In this document: positions 1 through 8,743 of the stretch, one piece after another | Layout: each line of letters starts with the position of its first letter | Numbering within the stretch: position 1 is the first letter of the stretch | Source of the DNA: JARRQJ01 sp963761035 | GTDB taxonomy: Bacteria > Pseudomonadota > Gammaproteobacteria > DRLM01 | DNA length: 64,000 bases | Reading direction: 5' to 3' | Assembly (NCBI GenBank): GCA_963761035.1 | Contig: CAVXFH010000002.1 | Location: forward strand, 620,001 to 684,000 | Program-made: the position numbers and the translations under genes | The notes under the pieces: generated by a model | What the model was told of the DNA's origin: nothing | Seen by the model: the letters and a program-made list of their open reading frames with translations, nothing else | Database searches by the model: none

Positions 1-262
1 CCTTGCCGTACAGTTCCGCCATCACCGCCTTGGGTTCGGCGCCGCACAGGATGGCGTGGATATGATCGCGGTAACCGGTGATGACGTAATCATGGCCCGG
101 CCGAGCGGCGGCCATCACCCCGTGAACACAGGCCTCCTGGCCGGGGTACAGATGCAAGAAACCGCCGATCTTGCGCTCGACATAGGCCTCGTAGCAGCGT
201 TCCTCAAAACGTCGGGCAAAAAGCATCTGGCGCAGCAGGCGTTTCTTATCCGCGGCATTCAT
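1..262 (-). CDS. pdhA: Pyruvate dehydrogenase E1 component alpha subunit, N-terminal part (runs off window)
   Basis: Translating the minus strand from an ATG at 262 gives an open frame of 87 codons to the window edge. It carries the E1 alpha signature RKIGGFLHLYPGQEA, followed by a segment typical of the thiamine-diphosphate-binding subunit (ITGYRDHIHAI). The enzyme decarboxylates pyruvate and passes the acetyl group to the E2 lipoyl domain in the cytoplasm. An AAGG-type ribosome site lies about 6 bases before the ATG. The 3' part, including most of the cofactor-binding fold, lies outside the window, so a related branched-chain or acetoin dehydrogenase E1 alpha is not excluded. It is divergent from the aminopeptidase gene at 443. 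Confidence 0.85.
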   Translation of the reverse strand, partial: MNAADKKRLLRQMLFARRFEERCYEAYVERKIGGFLHLYPGQEACVHGVMAAARPGHDYVITGYRDHIHAILCGAEPKAVMAELYGK

Positions 263-442
263 AAAAATCCTTACCTTAATCCTAGTGGAACATCCGGCTA
301 TTTTTTTGAAACCGCCGCGTTATATGCAGAGGTCTTTCCCGAACGGCACCCCGTCGTTTATCTTCCGGCGGCAGAAACGCGGTATCATCGGGTTTTTGCG
401 TTAACAGGTCAAGCCAAGGAACAGGGAAGAGGCTGTAACATA

Positions 443-1923
443 ATGAAAATGGTTATTACCCACCATAAAAATCCGCTCACTACCCATGAAGTAAACGGCT
501 GGGATCATGTCATCCTGACACTGCCCTCGGCCCCCTGGCCCAAGATCCCATATAAAGATATATTGGAGCGTCGCGCCCGCCGCCAGGACAAGGACGACGG
601 TCCCGCGGTCACCGAACTTCCCAACGAGCGCGACACCCGCATCACCTGGGCGACGGTCAAGCCCGATATCGGCAGCTTCGAACTGCTCACCCTGGCCCGC
701 AAGCTGGTGGCCCCGCACTGGGATGGTGCGCATCCGGCGCGCATCGCCCTGGCCGCCCCCGGCCTGGAACCGGCGCTGGCCGCGCGGGTGATGGAGGCGC
801 TGGTGGCGGCCGTACTCGCCAAGGCCAATCCCCTGCCCAACTATAAAAGTAAGACCAAACCGCAACGCGCCCTGCGCAGCATCGCGCTGTTCGGGCAATC
901 GCAGAAACAGGATTTCAGCCGCACCCAGGCCGAGGCGGAAGGCAATCACCTGGCGCGCACGCTTACGGTACTGCCGCCCAACGCCCTCACCCCGGCGCGC
1001 TATCGCCTGCGCATCGCCGCGCTGGCCAAGCAATACGGCTGGCGCATGGAATTCCTCGGCATCAAGGCCCTGCGCCGTTTGAAGGCCGGCGCCTTTCTCG
1101 CCGTAGCGCAAGGCAGCGCCGCCCAGGACGACGGCATCGTCCATCTGCGCTACACGCCGCGTACTAAAAATAAGACTAAAAGACCGGCGCTGGCCCTGGT
1201 GGGCAAGGGCATCTGCTTCGACACCGGCGGCCACAACCTCAAGCCGGCGAAACACATGATGGGCATGCACGAAGACATGGCGGGCAGCGCCGTGGCGCTG
1301 GGCACGCTGTTGGCGCTGACCGAACTCAAGGTGAATTTTCCCGTGGACTGCTGGCTGGCGATCGCGCAGAACATGATCAGCCCTACGGCTTATAAACAGA
1401 ACGACGTAGTCACCGCCCTCAACGGCACCACCATCGAAATCGTGCACACCGACGCCGAAGGCCGCATGGTGCTGGCGGATACGCTGGCGCTGGCGAGCAA
1501 GGCCAAGCCGGGGATGATCATCGACTACGCTACGCTTACCGGGACTTGCGTCTATGCTTTAGGGACACGTTACAGCGGCGCCTTTACCAATCGCGGCGAG
1601 CTGCTTAATACCATCATCGATGCCGGCGTCGCAATCCGGCGAGCGGGTGTGGCCCTTCCCCACCGACGCCGACTACGACAAACCCTTGGAGAGCGACATC
1701 GCCGACGTCAAGCAATGCTCGCTGGAAGGCGAGGCCGATCATATTCTGGCGGCGCGGTTCTTGGGTCGGTTTGTGGATGACGAAGATTCCGTGGCTGCAT
1801 CTTGATCTGGCGAGTGCCAGTAATAAGGGGGGGCTGGCGCATATTCCTACGGCTACTACCGGGTTTGGGGTGCGGTATACGTTGGAGTTGGTGTTGGGGC
1901 GGGAGGTGATGAAGGTTAAATGA
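443..1923 (+). pseudogene. Leucyl aminopeptidase (M17), broken by two frameshifts
   Basis: The ATG at 443 has GGGAAGAGG shortly upstream and begins an M17-like protein. Metal-site motifs are visible: KGICFDTGG, MHEDMAGSA and HTDAEGR (usually NTDAEGR). The reading frame changes near 1630 (after DAGVA, continuing as SGERVWPFPTDADY in the next frame). It changes again near 1785 (after RFVDDE, continuing as PWLHLDLASASNKGG and ending GFGVRYTLELVLG with TGA at 1921-1923). Each change is a net +1 base. The family removes N-terminal residues from peptides using two divalent metals in the cytoplasm. Without the shifts the protein would be about 493 residues, normal for the family. The breaks may be true decay or consensus errors; the AT-rich block starts right after it. 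Confidence 0.8.
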
Positions 1924-1957
1924 GCTCACTCAGCAATAAATAATTTGAGGATAGAGC

Positions 1958-3328
1958 ATGCTTACTTGGAATAAATTACTAAACCAAATTAGACGCAAGG
2001 AGTTGGACGGGGCATCCGAATCCATGGGAACGGGGGTCCGCCGAACAGAATTTGAACGCGACTACGACAGAATATTATTTGCTGCCCCCACTCGTAGACT
2101 TGCTGATAAAACGCAAGTCTTCCCCATGGAGAAGAACGACTCAATAAGAACAAGGCTTACCCATTCTCACGAGGTTAGCAATCTAGCTCGCAGCATCGGT
2201 GTACGTTTAGCTTTTGAACATGCTGAAACCGTTTTTGGCTCTGACCATGAGTCACTTCAAGTCAAAAGAAATGTACCAGCTTTACTAGCCGCTGTAGGGC
2301 TAGCACATGACTTAGGAAACCCACCTTTTGGCCATCAAGGAGAATTTTCCATTCAACAGTGGTTTAGAGAAAAGCACGCGGGAGCCAACACTGACGTTGA
2401 CTTTCTCGATTTTGATGGAAATGCACAGACATTTCGATTATTAACACGTTTACAAGTATTAAATGATCGATATGGCCTCAATTTATCTGTAGGAACACTT
2501 GCAGCCCTCATCAAATACCCAAGTGTTTATGGATCAGCAGACAAAGGAGGATTCAAAAAATTTGGGATTTTCAAGAGTGAAGACTCGGTTGTTAAGCAAG
2601 TATGGGAACAAACCGGGCTTACGGCAGGTATAAGGCACCCACTAGCATATGTTATGGAAGCCTGCGATGATATCGCATATTCAATTATCGATGCCGAAGA
2701 CACCGTCAAAAAAGGCTACGCATCGTTTTATGATTTGATGGATTTCTTAACAAGCAGAGACTCTACAGACACTAAAATATACGAGGTTGTATCTGAAGCA
2801 CTAAAGCAAAATGAGAAATTTAAGAAGGACTCTCTTAGCTCTCGCGAGCTAAATGATGTATCTATGCAGATGTTTAGAGTTAAGGCTATAGCAGTAATGG
2901 TCGAATCAGCTACCAATACCTTTATAGCGAATATCGACAAAATGATGGATGGATCTATTGAAAAAGGATTTGAACTGATAAAAAATTCTGATAGCGCTCA
3001 GCTATGCAAAGCAACTAAGGATTTTGATTTTCGATATGGCTTCCAACACAAAGAGGTTTTACACCTCGAACTCCAAGGAAATAATTATATAAAAAGCATG
3101 ATGACAATGTTATGGAAGGCAATCTCTATCGATGGAAATCCAAAAAAACCATTTGAGCGCTACGCCTTTGAAAGAATTTCTGAAAATTACCGCAGAGTTT
3201 ATAAAGATAGTGACAAGTCAACATATGAAAAATGTCAGCTACTATGTAACGCAATCTCAGGAATGACGGAATCCTATTTAATCAATATACACAACGAACT
3301 AAAGTCTCTTGAAAATGCGCCCACCTAA
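1958..3328 (+). CDS. dgt: dGTPase-like HD-domain deoxynucleotide triphosphohydrolase
   Basis: 456 residues. Family motifs appear in order: RTRLTHSHEVSNLARSIG (His 69 region), the HD pair in GLAHDLGNPPFGHQGE (His 117, Asp 118, His 126) and DFDGNAQTFRLLTRLQ. This is the dGTP triphosphohydrolase arrangement (dGTP to deoxyguanosine plus triphosphate). The N-terminal RRTEFERDYDRILF segment is also typical. Base composition is markedly AT-richer than the flanking genes, suggesting acquisition. It overlaps the downstream nucleotidyltransferase gene by 14 bp, so the two are probably co-translated. Some dGTPases protect bacteria from phage by depleting dGTP; that role is inferred here from neighbours (decayed SPARTA) and not shown by the sequence alone. 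Confidence 0.85.
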   Translation: MLTWNKLLNQIRRKELDGASESMGTGVRRTEFERDYDRILFAAPTRRLADKTQVFPMEKNDSIRTRLTHSHEVSNLARSIGVRLAFEHAETVFGSDHESLQVKRNVPALLAAVGLAHDLGNPPFGHQGEFSIQQWFREKHAGANTDVDFLDFDGNAQTFRLLTRLQVLNDRYGLNLSVGTLAALIKYPSVYGSADKGGFKKFGIFKSEDSVVKQVWEQTGLTAGIRHPLAYVMEACDDIAYSIIDAEDTVKKGYASFYDLMDFLTSRDSTDTKIYEVVSEALKQNEKFKKDSLSSRELNDVSMQMFRVKAIAVMVESATNTFIANIDKMMDGSIEKGFELIKNSDSAQLCKATKDFDFRYGFQHKEVLHLELQGNNYIKSMMTMLWKAISIDGNPKKPFERYAFERISENYRRVYKDSDKSTYEKCQLLCNAISGMTESYLINIHNELKSLENAPT

Positions 3329-4190
3329 GCCTCAACCTGTAGAATCTGCCAAGAATCTAAAAGATCGAGTAGATCGACTACTTAAGGCACCGTCAAAAAA
3401 TCTGGGAAGCAAAAATCAACTTCCACTGAGATCGCCTTTCCCATATGAGCATGGAAACAAGAACGACTACCCAAGCCAGAGCTTGGTGGCATTTCTTAAT
3501 TTCGTTACAGACGCAATGCCAGATGGCGACGTTTATTTGTTTGGAGGCGTCCTTCGAGACCTAGCGCTACTAGGCCGTAGAGGCTTTAACTCTGATATTG
3601 ATCTAGTAGTGGAAGGAAACTGGTCTCACTTTGTTTCCTACCTTGAGTCTTTAAAGGCGCATAAAAATAAATTTGGCGGCTATCGACTTATGGTTGGAGG
3701 ATGGCCAATTGATATTTGGAACGCCAAGGAGACATGGGCCATCAAACAGGGCTTAGTGCCCTATAAAGGCATCGCGTCCCTAACAGAGACTACAGTATTG
3801 AACTGGGATGCAATTTTGATGAACTGGAGAACTCGAAGCTTTATTCATCGAGAAAATTATTTTGAGGAAATAAAATTACGAGCATTGGATATTGTTTTAG
3901 AAGAAAACCCAAATCCATTAGGAATGGCGGTTCGGGTGTTCAGGCACTTATGCTTAAAAGATGCAACTAAACTCACACCATCAGCAGCCAAATATCTAGC
4001 AAATCGCGCCATGGCTTATAGCTTCGAAGAACTAAGGAAAGCCGAGTATAATAGTTATAGCTATCCAGTTATCAAACGAGAATTATATGAATTCTTTAAG
4101 CACATAGACATTTCGAAAGATAAAAGCATCAAACATCAGTTCGGAATTGCAAGCAGCCTTTTTACGCGAGAACAACTAGTACTTTGCTAA
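3315..4190 (+). CDS. Pol-beta-superfamily nucleotidyltransferase, partner of the dGTPase
   Basis: 291 residues from the ATG at 3315, inside the end of the dGTPase gene. The catalytic head motif is visible as FGGVLRDLALLGRRG followed by SDIDLVV, i.e. GG plus DxD spacing of the CCA-adding/poly(A) polymerase-like fold. A later acidic site appears in WPIDIWNAKETW. The C-terminal half is helical with no recognised domain. It is longer than minimal MNT antitoxins and shorter than CCA-adding enzymes. The substrate is unknown; transfer of NMP to a nucleotide, RNA or protein are all possible. Low GC and translational overlap mark it as one unit with the HD hydrolase. I know of no named system with exactly this pair, so function is left open. 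Confidence 0.65.
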   Translation: MRPPKPQPVESAKNLKDRVDRLLKAPSKNLGSKNQLPLRSPFPYEHGNKNDYPSQSLVAFLNFVTDAMPDGDVYLFGGVLRDLALLGRRGFNSDIDLVVEGNWSHFVSYLESLKAHKNKFGGYRLMVGGWPIDIWNAKETWAIKQGLVPYKGIASLTETTVLNWDAILMNWRTRSFIHRENYFEEIKLRALDIVLEENPNPLGMAVRVFRHLCLKDATKLTPSAAKYLANRAMAYSFEELRKAEYNSYSYPVIKRELYEFFKHIDISKDKSIKHQFGIASSLFTREQLVLC

Positions 4191-4201
4191 CTGAACTAAT
4201 T

Positions 4202-4240
4202 AGGGCCAGACCACAGCTTCTCCTAAGATATGCAAGAATT
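4202..4240. repeat. Dispersed repeat, copy A (degenerate)
   Basis: The string beginning GGGCCAGACCACAGCTTCTC matches, with scattered mismatches, GGGGTCAGATCACAGTTTTC at 7611. It also resembles copies at 14227 and 27792. Such GGGGTCAGATCAC-type ends commonly accompany REP-associated tyrosine transposase remnants, two of which lie at 7678-8075. The copy sits between the dGTPase operon and the SPARTA remnant. Confidence 0.45.
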
Positions 4241-4334
4241 ATGACCTGGCACCGATTTACTAAAAATTCTATCTGAACCTAATTTAGTTCAATATAAACA
4301 CCCTCAGCCCGAAGCGAGAGAATAGACTAAGGCG

Positions 4335-5882
4335 CTAAACGTAGAATTTAAGCGGCTGCTTCTCTGAATCCCTGGCAGATCCCATAGTCAAAACATTTCC
4401 AACCTTATTGGCAAAACGCACTGTTACTGGTAGACCATCGCTATAATTACAGGCGTTATAATTAATTTTAGTCAGGCCCATAATGTCCTGAAGCACAGTT
4501 CGGATATCTGGCTGACTACCAGCTTCGCAATACCGTTATCCAGAGTGGATTGGAAGTCTCTGGACCAATATAGGTATCAAGACGAGGTACGAAACCGTTC
4601 GTCCACAGATAAGCATTTTTTTCATCGAGAAGCAATGCTGTCCCACGCAAAACCGGATAATCACCGTCACAAAGAGCTTCATATCCCCACTGGTTGTCTT
4701 AATCCTCACCGCAATAACGTTTGTACCCTTCGGCGCAGCCTGTGTAAAAGCCTTCCATTCATCATTATTGAACGTGGTACGCCCGTGGATAAAGAGTTCC
4801 CTCGGGGGCGCGCCATGCTTATCCTCAAACGTATCCAGAACTTTTCGGATTAGTCCTCGTGCTTCCGAAGGTTTTAGATGATACTCAAAATCGCCAGTCC
4901 TCCATGGACCATTGGCACCCCGAAATCGAGCGCATCACCTTCATTAAGGAACATCTGTGCAGCGCAGCAGGCATGCTCCTTTGGATCATTTGGAATCTGC
5001 TTAAAGACTAATCCGATATAGCAAACTCCAGGGCGAACCTGTGCTAGCTTCCAGGGTGGATCAGCCTGCGTCTTATAATAAAGTCCCGTGGCAATATTCC
5101 AGGCGACTGTTGCGGGTTCTTGTACACGCCGAATCGGGTATCCGGCTTTGTTCAAAAACTCTTCCGGCGCCAGCGTCGTCTCCCGAATGATTTGTGAAGT
5201 ATGCCCAAAGTTCAGGAGCCGAGCTTTAATCTGGCGATGAAAGTCAGGCACGTCATCGAATATTTCCTCGTCACTCTGATCAATAACGCCTGCTAACAAT
5301 GGCAAATCTGATTTCGCCTTTTGGCTTTTACTGAATTCCCCTTCCTGAAGATCAAGTCCGGTACGCCGCGCTAAAGGACGACAACGCTCGAAAACCAGCT
5401 CCGGCAGGATAAAGATCCATACATCAACAGTGCGCTCTTCATTCTCGTCATGGTATTCAATCTCGCGGGTATAGAAGTCAACGGCTTTCCGAACCGCTTC
5501 ATGCTGATTCATAATTTTAGTCGCCTCATCAAGTTGGCCTGGGTCAATCTTACGTTCGACAAATTCGCCAGGACTGATAATCAACCCAAAGGCTTCCTCC
5601 ATGCCAGGAAAATTAGACAGGTGAAGGCGATTTTCCTTTTCCCTCCTGCCAGGAGGCGGCACCGCAACAAAACCACCTAAACGAATAGCCCATTTCCTAA
5701 AAAAAGACAGTCCATCTTTGGTTCCGACTACACCAATAGTTATTTCCTTTGAACGCGAAGGCCCAGCATGCGGACCGTAAAGAAAAAGACCATCTTTCGG
5801 GTGATCCGAGATGGCCATATCCGAAAGCAAGATCCGGCTCTTCGATATAGGCCACCTCCAGGAAACGTTCTGGCAATTCCAT
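4335..5882 (-). pseudogene. Short prokaryotic Argonaute (PIWI) of a SPARTA system, decayed
   Basis: Read on the minus strand from the ATG at 5882 (MELPERFLEVAYIEEPDLAFG) to TAG at 4335-4337, the gene spans 516 codons, the length of SPARTA short Argonautes. MID-PIWI landmarks are clear: QEPATVAWNIATGLYYK, PWKLAQVRPGVCYIGLVFK, ELFIHGRTTFNNDEW, NAYLWTNGFVPRL, KINYNACNYSDGLPVTVRFA and a C-terminal LKFYV. Frame changes are needed near 5820, 4920, 4670 and 4525, so no full protein is made from this sequence. Short Argonautes lack PAZ and nuclease residues and bind a guide to detect invader DNA. Its start codon overlaps the TIR-APAZ stop (TGATG), the usual coupled order. Confidence 0.85.
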
Positions 5883-7261
5883 CACTCACCTTCCTCTATC
5901 GCAAAGTTACCGAGCGTGGACAAATCCTGCTCTTCCGCATCAGAATCCATTACATCAGGTAAAACCGTGGTTACCGGGGCGGTCACCAAAATCGGGCGCG
6001 ACTCCAGGGACACATAAGCTGAACCCGATAGAGGGAGATCAATTACTCCTGACTCACCAGACAATATCTCAAGAAAAGCCATTAGGCGGCCATGTCATGC
6101 CTTGTTACGCCAACTACTGCAAATGCTACGGCGCAAGCGGTGTTGCATTTCTGCATCACCGATAACATTGCCAGCCTCCTTGCAGCAAATTCAGCAAACA
6201 GAACTCGGGACTTAAGTTTGAAATGCGGAATTGGCCACAATGCAGGCGAAGCAGTCACGCCATATTGCCACACCTTCTGCTTCGCAACGTTTCGCAGCAT
6301 CGAATTTCGTCGTTGACCTTGCGACCTCCAGGAAACGCGCTTACTAAGTGCCACCTGACCCTTCGTGACAGGAAATCCTAATTGATTTGAAAACGCGTAT
6401 TCAAGAAGCCCCTTCTCCCGACAAAAGCGTTCCCACGCTTTTCGAAACAGTGATGAAATGAGATTCTTGATCTCACTCGGATAGATATCCGGAGAAGTAC
6501 TGCATCTCTAATAGCTCCAAAAGCGGATGTTCGGAGCGAACAATAAATTTTCCAACATGCGCAAAATCGGCTCCTATCTCGTCTGGCAAAGCGAACGAAA
6601 AGAATCCGCGCAGATAAACTTCAGCTGGAATATCGCTAGTCCGACAGGCAGCCCCCATCAGATCGTGGTCAATGGCTCCCGAAGGCTGGTAGTAACGGAT
6701 GACGTCAGGGACTTCCTTGATCCTTAGCCAATTTGACGTAAGAACTTCTGGAGCCTCCTCAACCTGAATGGCCAAGCGCTTTTTATAAGCCTCCCAATTT
6801 GGGTTAATGACCACCTTATCCGAGGAGCGTAAAATACCTTCCTTATCCAGGGTATCCAATAGATCACGAAGACCATTTGCCCAGCTCCCGAGAAAATCTA
6901 TAAACTGCAGCTCACCAATTCCAAAAAGTTTCTTAAATTTTTCAGTCGCAGTGGGACGATAAATCGCGGATCGCTGAGTTCTTTGGCTAGGTCTTCTGCA
7001 ATTCCAATCTCTTCTTGCACACCATGCTTGGCCAGCGTGGAATCCCGACAACAGCAACATCTTGATGGAATTATTCTGCAAGGTACCCGTAACCTCCCTG
7101 CGCCATCGGTCACCAGGTTCAAGAGTCAGAATATCGGCAAAAACTTCATAACCAGCGGCCTCAAGCCTTGGCGCCAGCCATAGGACAAACTCATCATCTT
7201 CCGGCGTGGCCTTGCTGATGAAGACTGTCCTTCGAGTTGGTTCGAGCTTCTTAAGTTGCAT
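5882..7261 (-). pseudogene. TIR-APAZ effector of a SPARTA system, decayed
   Basis: Starts at ATG 7261 and ends with TGA at 5882-5884; 460 codons, matching SPARTA TIR-APAZ proteins. The TIR part shows TVFISKATPEDDEFVLWLAP, AAGYEVFADILTLEPGDRWR and GVQEEIGIAEDLAKELSD. The APAZ part shows LFGIGELQFIDFLGSW, RNSMLRNVAKQKVWQYGV and the tail EEQDLSTLGNF. Frame changes occur near 7043, 6940, 6480 and 6178. A TGA at 6095-6097 replaces the Trp expected between NKA and HGRLM. In intact systems target recognition makes the TIR domain degrade NAD(P)+, killing the infected cell. A TTG at 7267 is an alternative start. Multiple independent lesions argue for loss of function rather than one assembly error. 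Confidence 0.85.
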
Positions 7262-7267
7262 CCCCAA

Positions 7268-7677
7268 TAACTATGTTTAAATCAGAATGTTACTAATAGT
7301 AACGAAAATCTTTGAACAATACCTAGGGTTGTTTGACCCATTAGAACCCAAAGGGGACACCCATTAGCCGGCCGGCGTCAATTGGACTTCCTTCAAACCG
7401 GTAGACACTCATATACTTTAATTTAAAGCATGTGAGTGCACGTATAGGGTCAGGTCTTGCGTTTTGCCATCATATACCAGCTTAGTCATGCACCCTTCCT
7501 TGCTTCGTTATTAAATCGGAAACTGACTTTAAGGTCATTCATCCATGATAGCGGAATCAAGCCATCGTGCTGGAGGCGACCGATGACGATGCCAGGGTGT
7601 AAGAATAATCGGGGTCAGATCACAGTTTTCTCTAAAATACTCGGACTACAGAACATAATATATCGCGCCCTCCACTT
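7268..7677. other. Gene-free stretch with mobile-element debris
   Basis: No convincing coding frame. It contains short strings typical of the ends of REP-associated transposase elements: AAAGGGGACACCCATTAG near 7350, AGGGTCAGGTCTTGCGTTTT near 7446 and GGGGTCAGATCACAGTTTTC at 7611. Together they suggest several overlapping, partly deleted insertions just upstream of the SPARTA remnant. The SPARTA promoter, if any survives, should lie between 7262 and about 7330, which is AT-rich. Confidence 0.4.
7611..7650. repeat. Dispersed repeat, copy B
   Basis: GGGGTCAGATCACAGTTTTC followed by TCTAAAATACTCGG. It aligns with copy A at 4202 (on the other side of the SPARTA genes), and with copies at 14227 and 27792. 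Same orientation as the other copies. Adjacent to a transposase C-terminal remnant on the opposite strand. Confidence 0.45.
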
Positions 7678-7815
7678 CTACTCTGGCCGCCCTGATATCC
7701 CTGGCCTTGCCTGACGCTTTATCATCTGCTCAATTTTATCTTTAAAATCATCTCTTCCTATCACCAACTCCTGATTAAGGGTGCTGCGTATGTCACGAAC
7801 AAAAGGGTCAAAAAA
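7678..7815 (-). pseudogene. REP-associated (Y1-type) transposase, C-terminal remnant
   Basis: The minus-strand frame reads DIRSTLNQELVIGRDDFKDK then IEQMIKRQARPGISGRP. This matches the usual end of REP-associated tyrosine transposases, where an IR.ALN...vlG.e.Fk..ie block is followed by R.RPG..GRP. Only about 45 codons remain; the catalytic HUH and Tyr region is missing. Preceding residues (PFIPVHPVHFF) are not family-like. This is a relic, not a functional gene. Confidence 0.6.
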
Positions 7816-7928
7816 ATGAACGGGATGAACAGGAATGAATGGGGTCGGTGACAAATGAGAATCATTCATCCTACAAGTTTTCCCAAACAATTATATAACA
7901 ATCCTATCTAAGGCCAAAGGGGACAGAT

Positions 7929-8075
7929 TTATTTGGCGCGCATGTCAAGCGGGTGATTTCCCGGTTTACGGTGTTCAATTCGCCGGCCGGTAATTTGTTC
8001 AACTTGGCCGATAAAGCGATTGTTTCCTGTCAACTGACCTCGTTGCACAGCCTCGCGCATTAACGCCCATTCACC
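7929..8075 (-). pseudogene. Second REP-associated transposase C-terminal remnant
   Basis: Minus-strand frame: MREAVQRGQLTGNNRFIGQV then EQITGRRIEHRKPGNHP, ending in TAA at 7929. It is the same C-terminal block as the remnant at 7678 but from a different subgroup. It is followed outside by AAAGGGGACAGATTTATTTG, a string often found at the end of such elements. It directly abuts the stop codon of the Mla-type lipoprotein gene, so the insertion landed just behind that operon. Confidence 0.6.
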
Positions 8076-8077
8076 CG

Positions 8078-8743
8078 TCAGCGTTGGTTCTGAACAAGCT
8101 CGATGCGCCGCCGCAGGCGTTGCGCCTCTTCGTCGGCGCCGGCACGTTCGGCCAACTGCACCTGCACCTGCAACCACGCCAGCAGCGGCCGCCGCCAGCC
8201 CTGCGACGAGGCGGTATCGGCGGCGACGGCAATCACGGCGGGGTCGGCCTTGCCGGCGTGGAACAACAGCGCCGCGGCGATGAGGCGCGACAAGGGATCT
8301 TCGATGTCGCGTACCGCCGCGGCCGACAGGCCCTTGCCGGCAATGGCGGCGGCCACGTCGCGTTGCGCCGGCGGTAGCTGATCGATATCTTCCCGCGGCA
8401 GGACTCGGCCCGCCAGATAATCGGCGTAGGCGCGCTCGGGCGCCGCGGCATCGGCGCGCAACTTCTCGAAGCCGGCGCAGGGCTCGAACGCCAGGCTCGC
8501 GACCTGCGCGGCGCAGCGCATCAACTCGGCGCGCGCCACCAATTGCGGTTGGCCGGTGCTGGCGATCAAACCGCGGGCATGCTCGAACTCGCGCGCCGCC
8601 GTGCGGCTGTCGCCCAGCAGGTAGGCCGTCACCGACGCGTCTATGGCCGGTTTGGCCTGCAACTGCCAGTCGGGCGGCGGCGGGCTGCTCGCGCAACCAG
8701 TCAGAAATGCCGCCAGGGCCAGGAGTCCCAAGTATCTATTCAT
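8078..8743 (-). CDS. Outer-membrane lipoprotein of the Mla-like transport operon
   Basis: 221 residues. Start ATG at 8743 overlaps the MCE gene stop (ATGA). The N-terminus is a lipoprotein signal: MNRYLGLLALAAFLTGC with Cys at the lipobox. The rest is alanine-rich and helical with PDWQLQAKPAID and a long C-terminal helix; no catalytic motif. Position as third gene after MlaE and MCE genes suggests an accessory lipoprotein that links the transporter to the outer membrane, or simply an envelope protein co-expressed with it. It does not look like MlaC or PqiC by motif, so no symbol is given. Confidence 0.7.
   Translation of the reverse strand: MNRYLGLLALAAFLTGCASSPPPPDWQLQAKPAIDASVTAYLLGDSRTAAREFEHARGLIASTGQPQLVARAELMRCAAQVASLAFEPCAGFEKLRADAAAPERAYADYLAGRVLPREDIDQLPPAQRDVAAAIAGKGLSAAAVRDIEDPLSRLIAAALLFHAGKADPAVIAVAADTASSQGWRRPLLAWLQVQVQLAERAGADEEAQRLRRRIELVQNQR

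Noticed and set aside
401..1447. Long minus-strand open frame of 348 codons opposite the aminopeptidase gene
   Set aside because: It mirrors the GC-rich coding frame of the plus gene, has Arg/Gly/His-rich composition and no family pattern; a shadow frame.
4545..4853. 102-codon plus-strand frame
   Set aside because: Lies antisense to the decayed Argonaute gene, whose conceptual translation explains the sequence much better.
1958..7261. Possibility that the dGTPase/nucleotidyltransferase and SPARTA genes form one single system
   Set aside because: They are on opposite strands, convergent and separated by a repeat copy; one pair is intact while the other is decayed, so separate histories are more likely.
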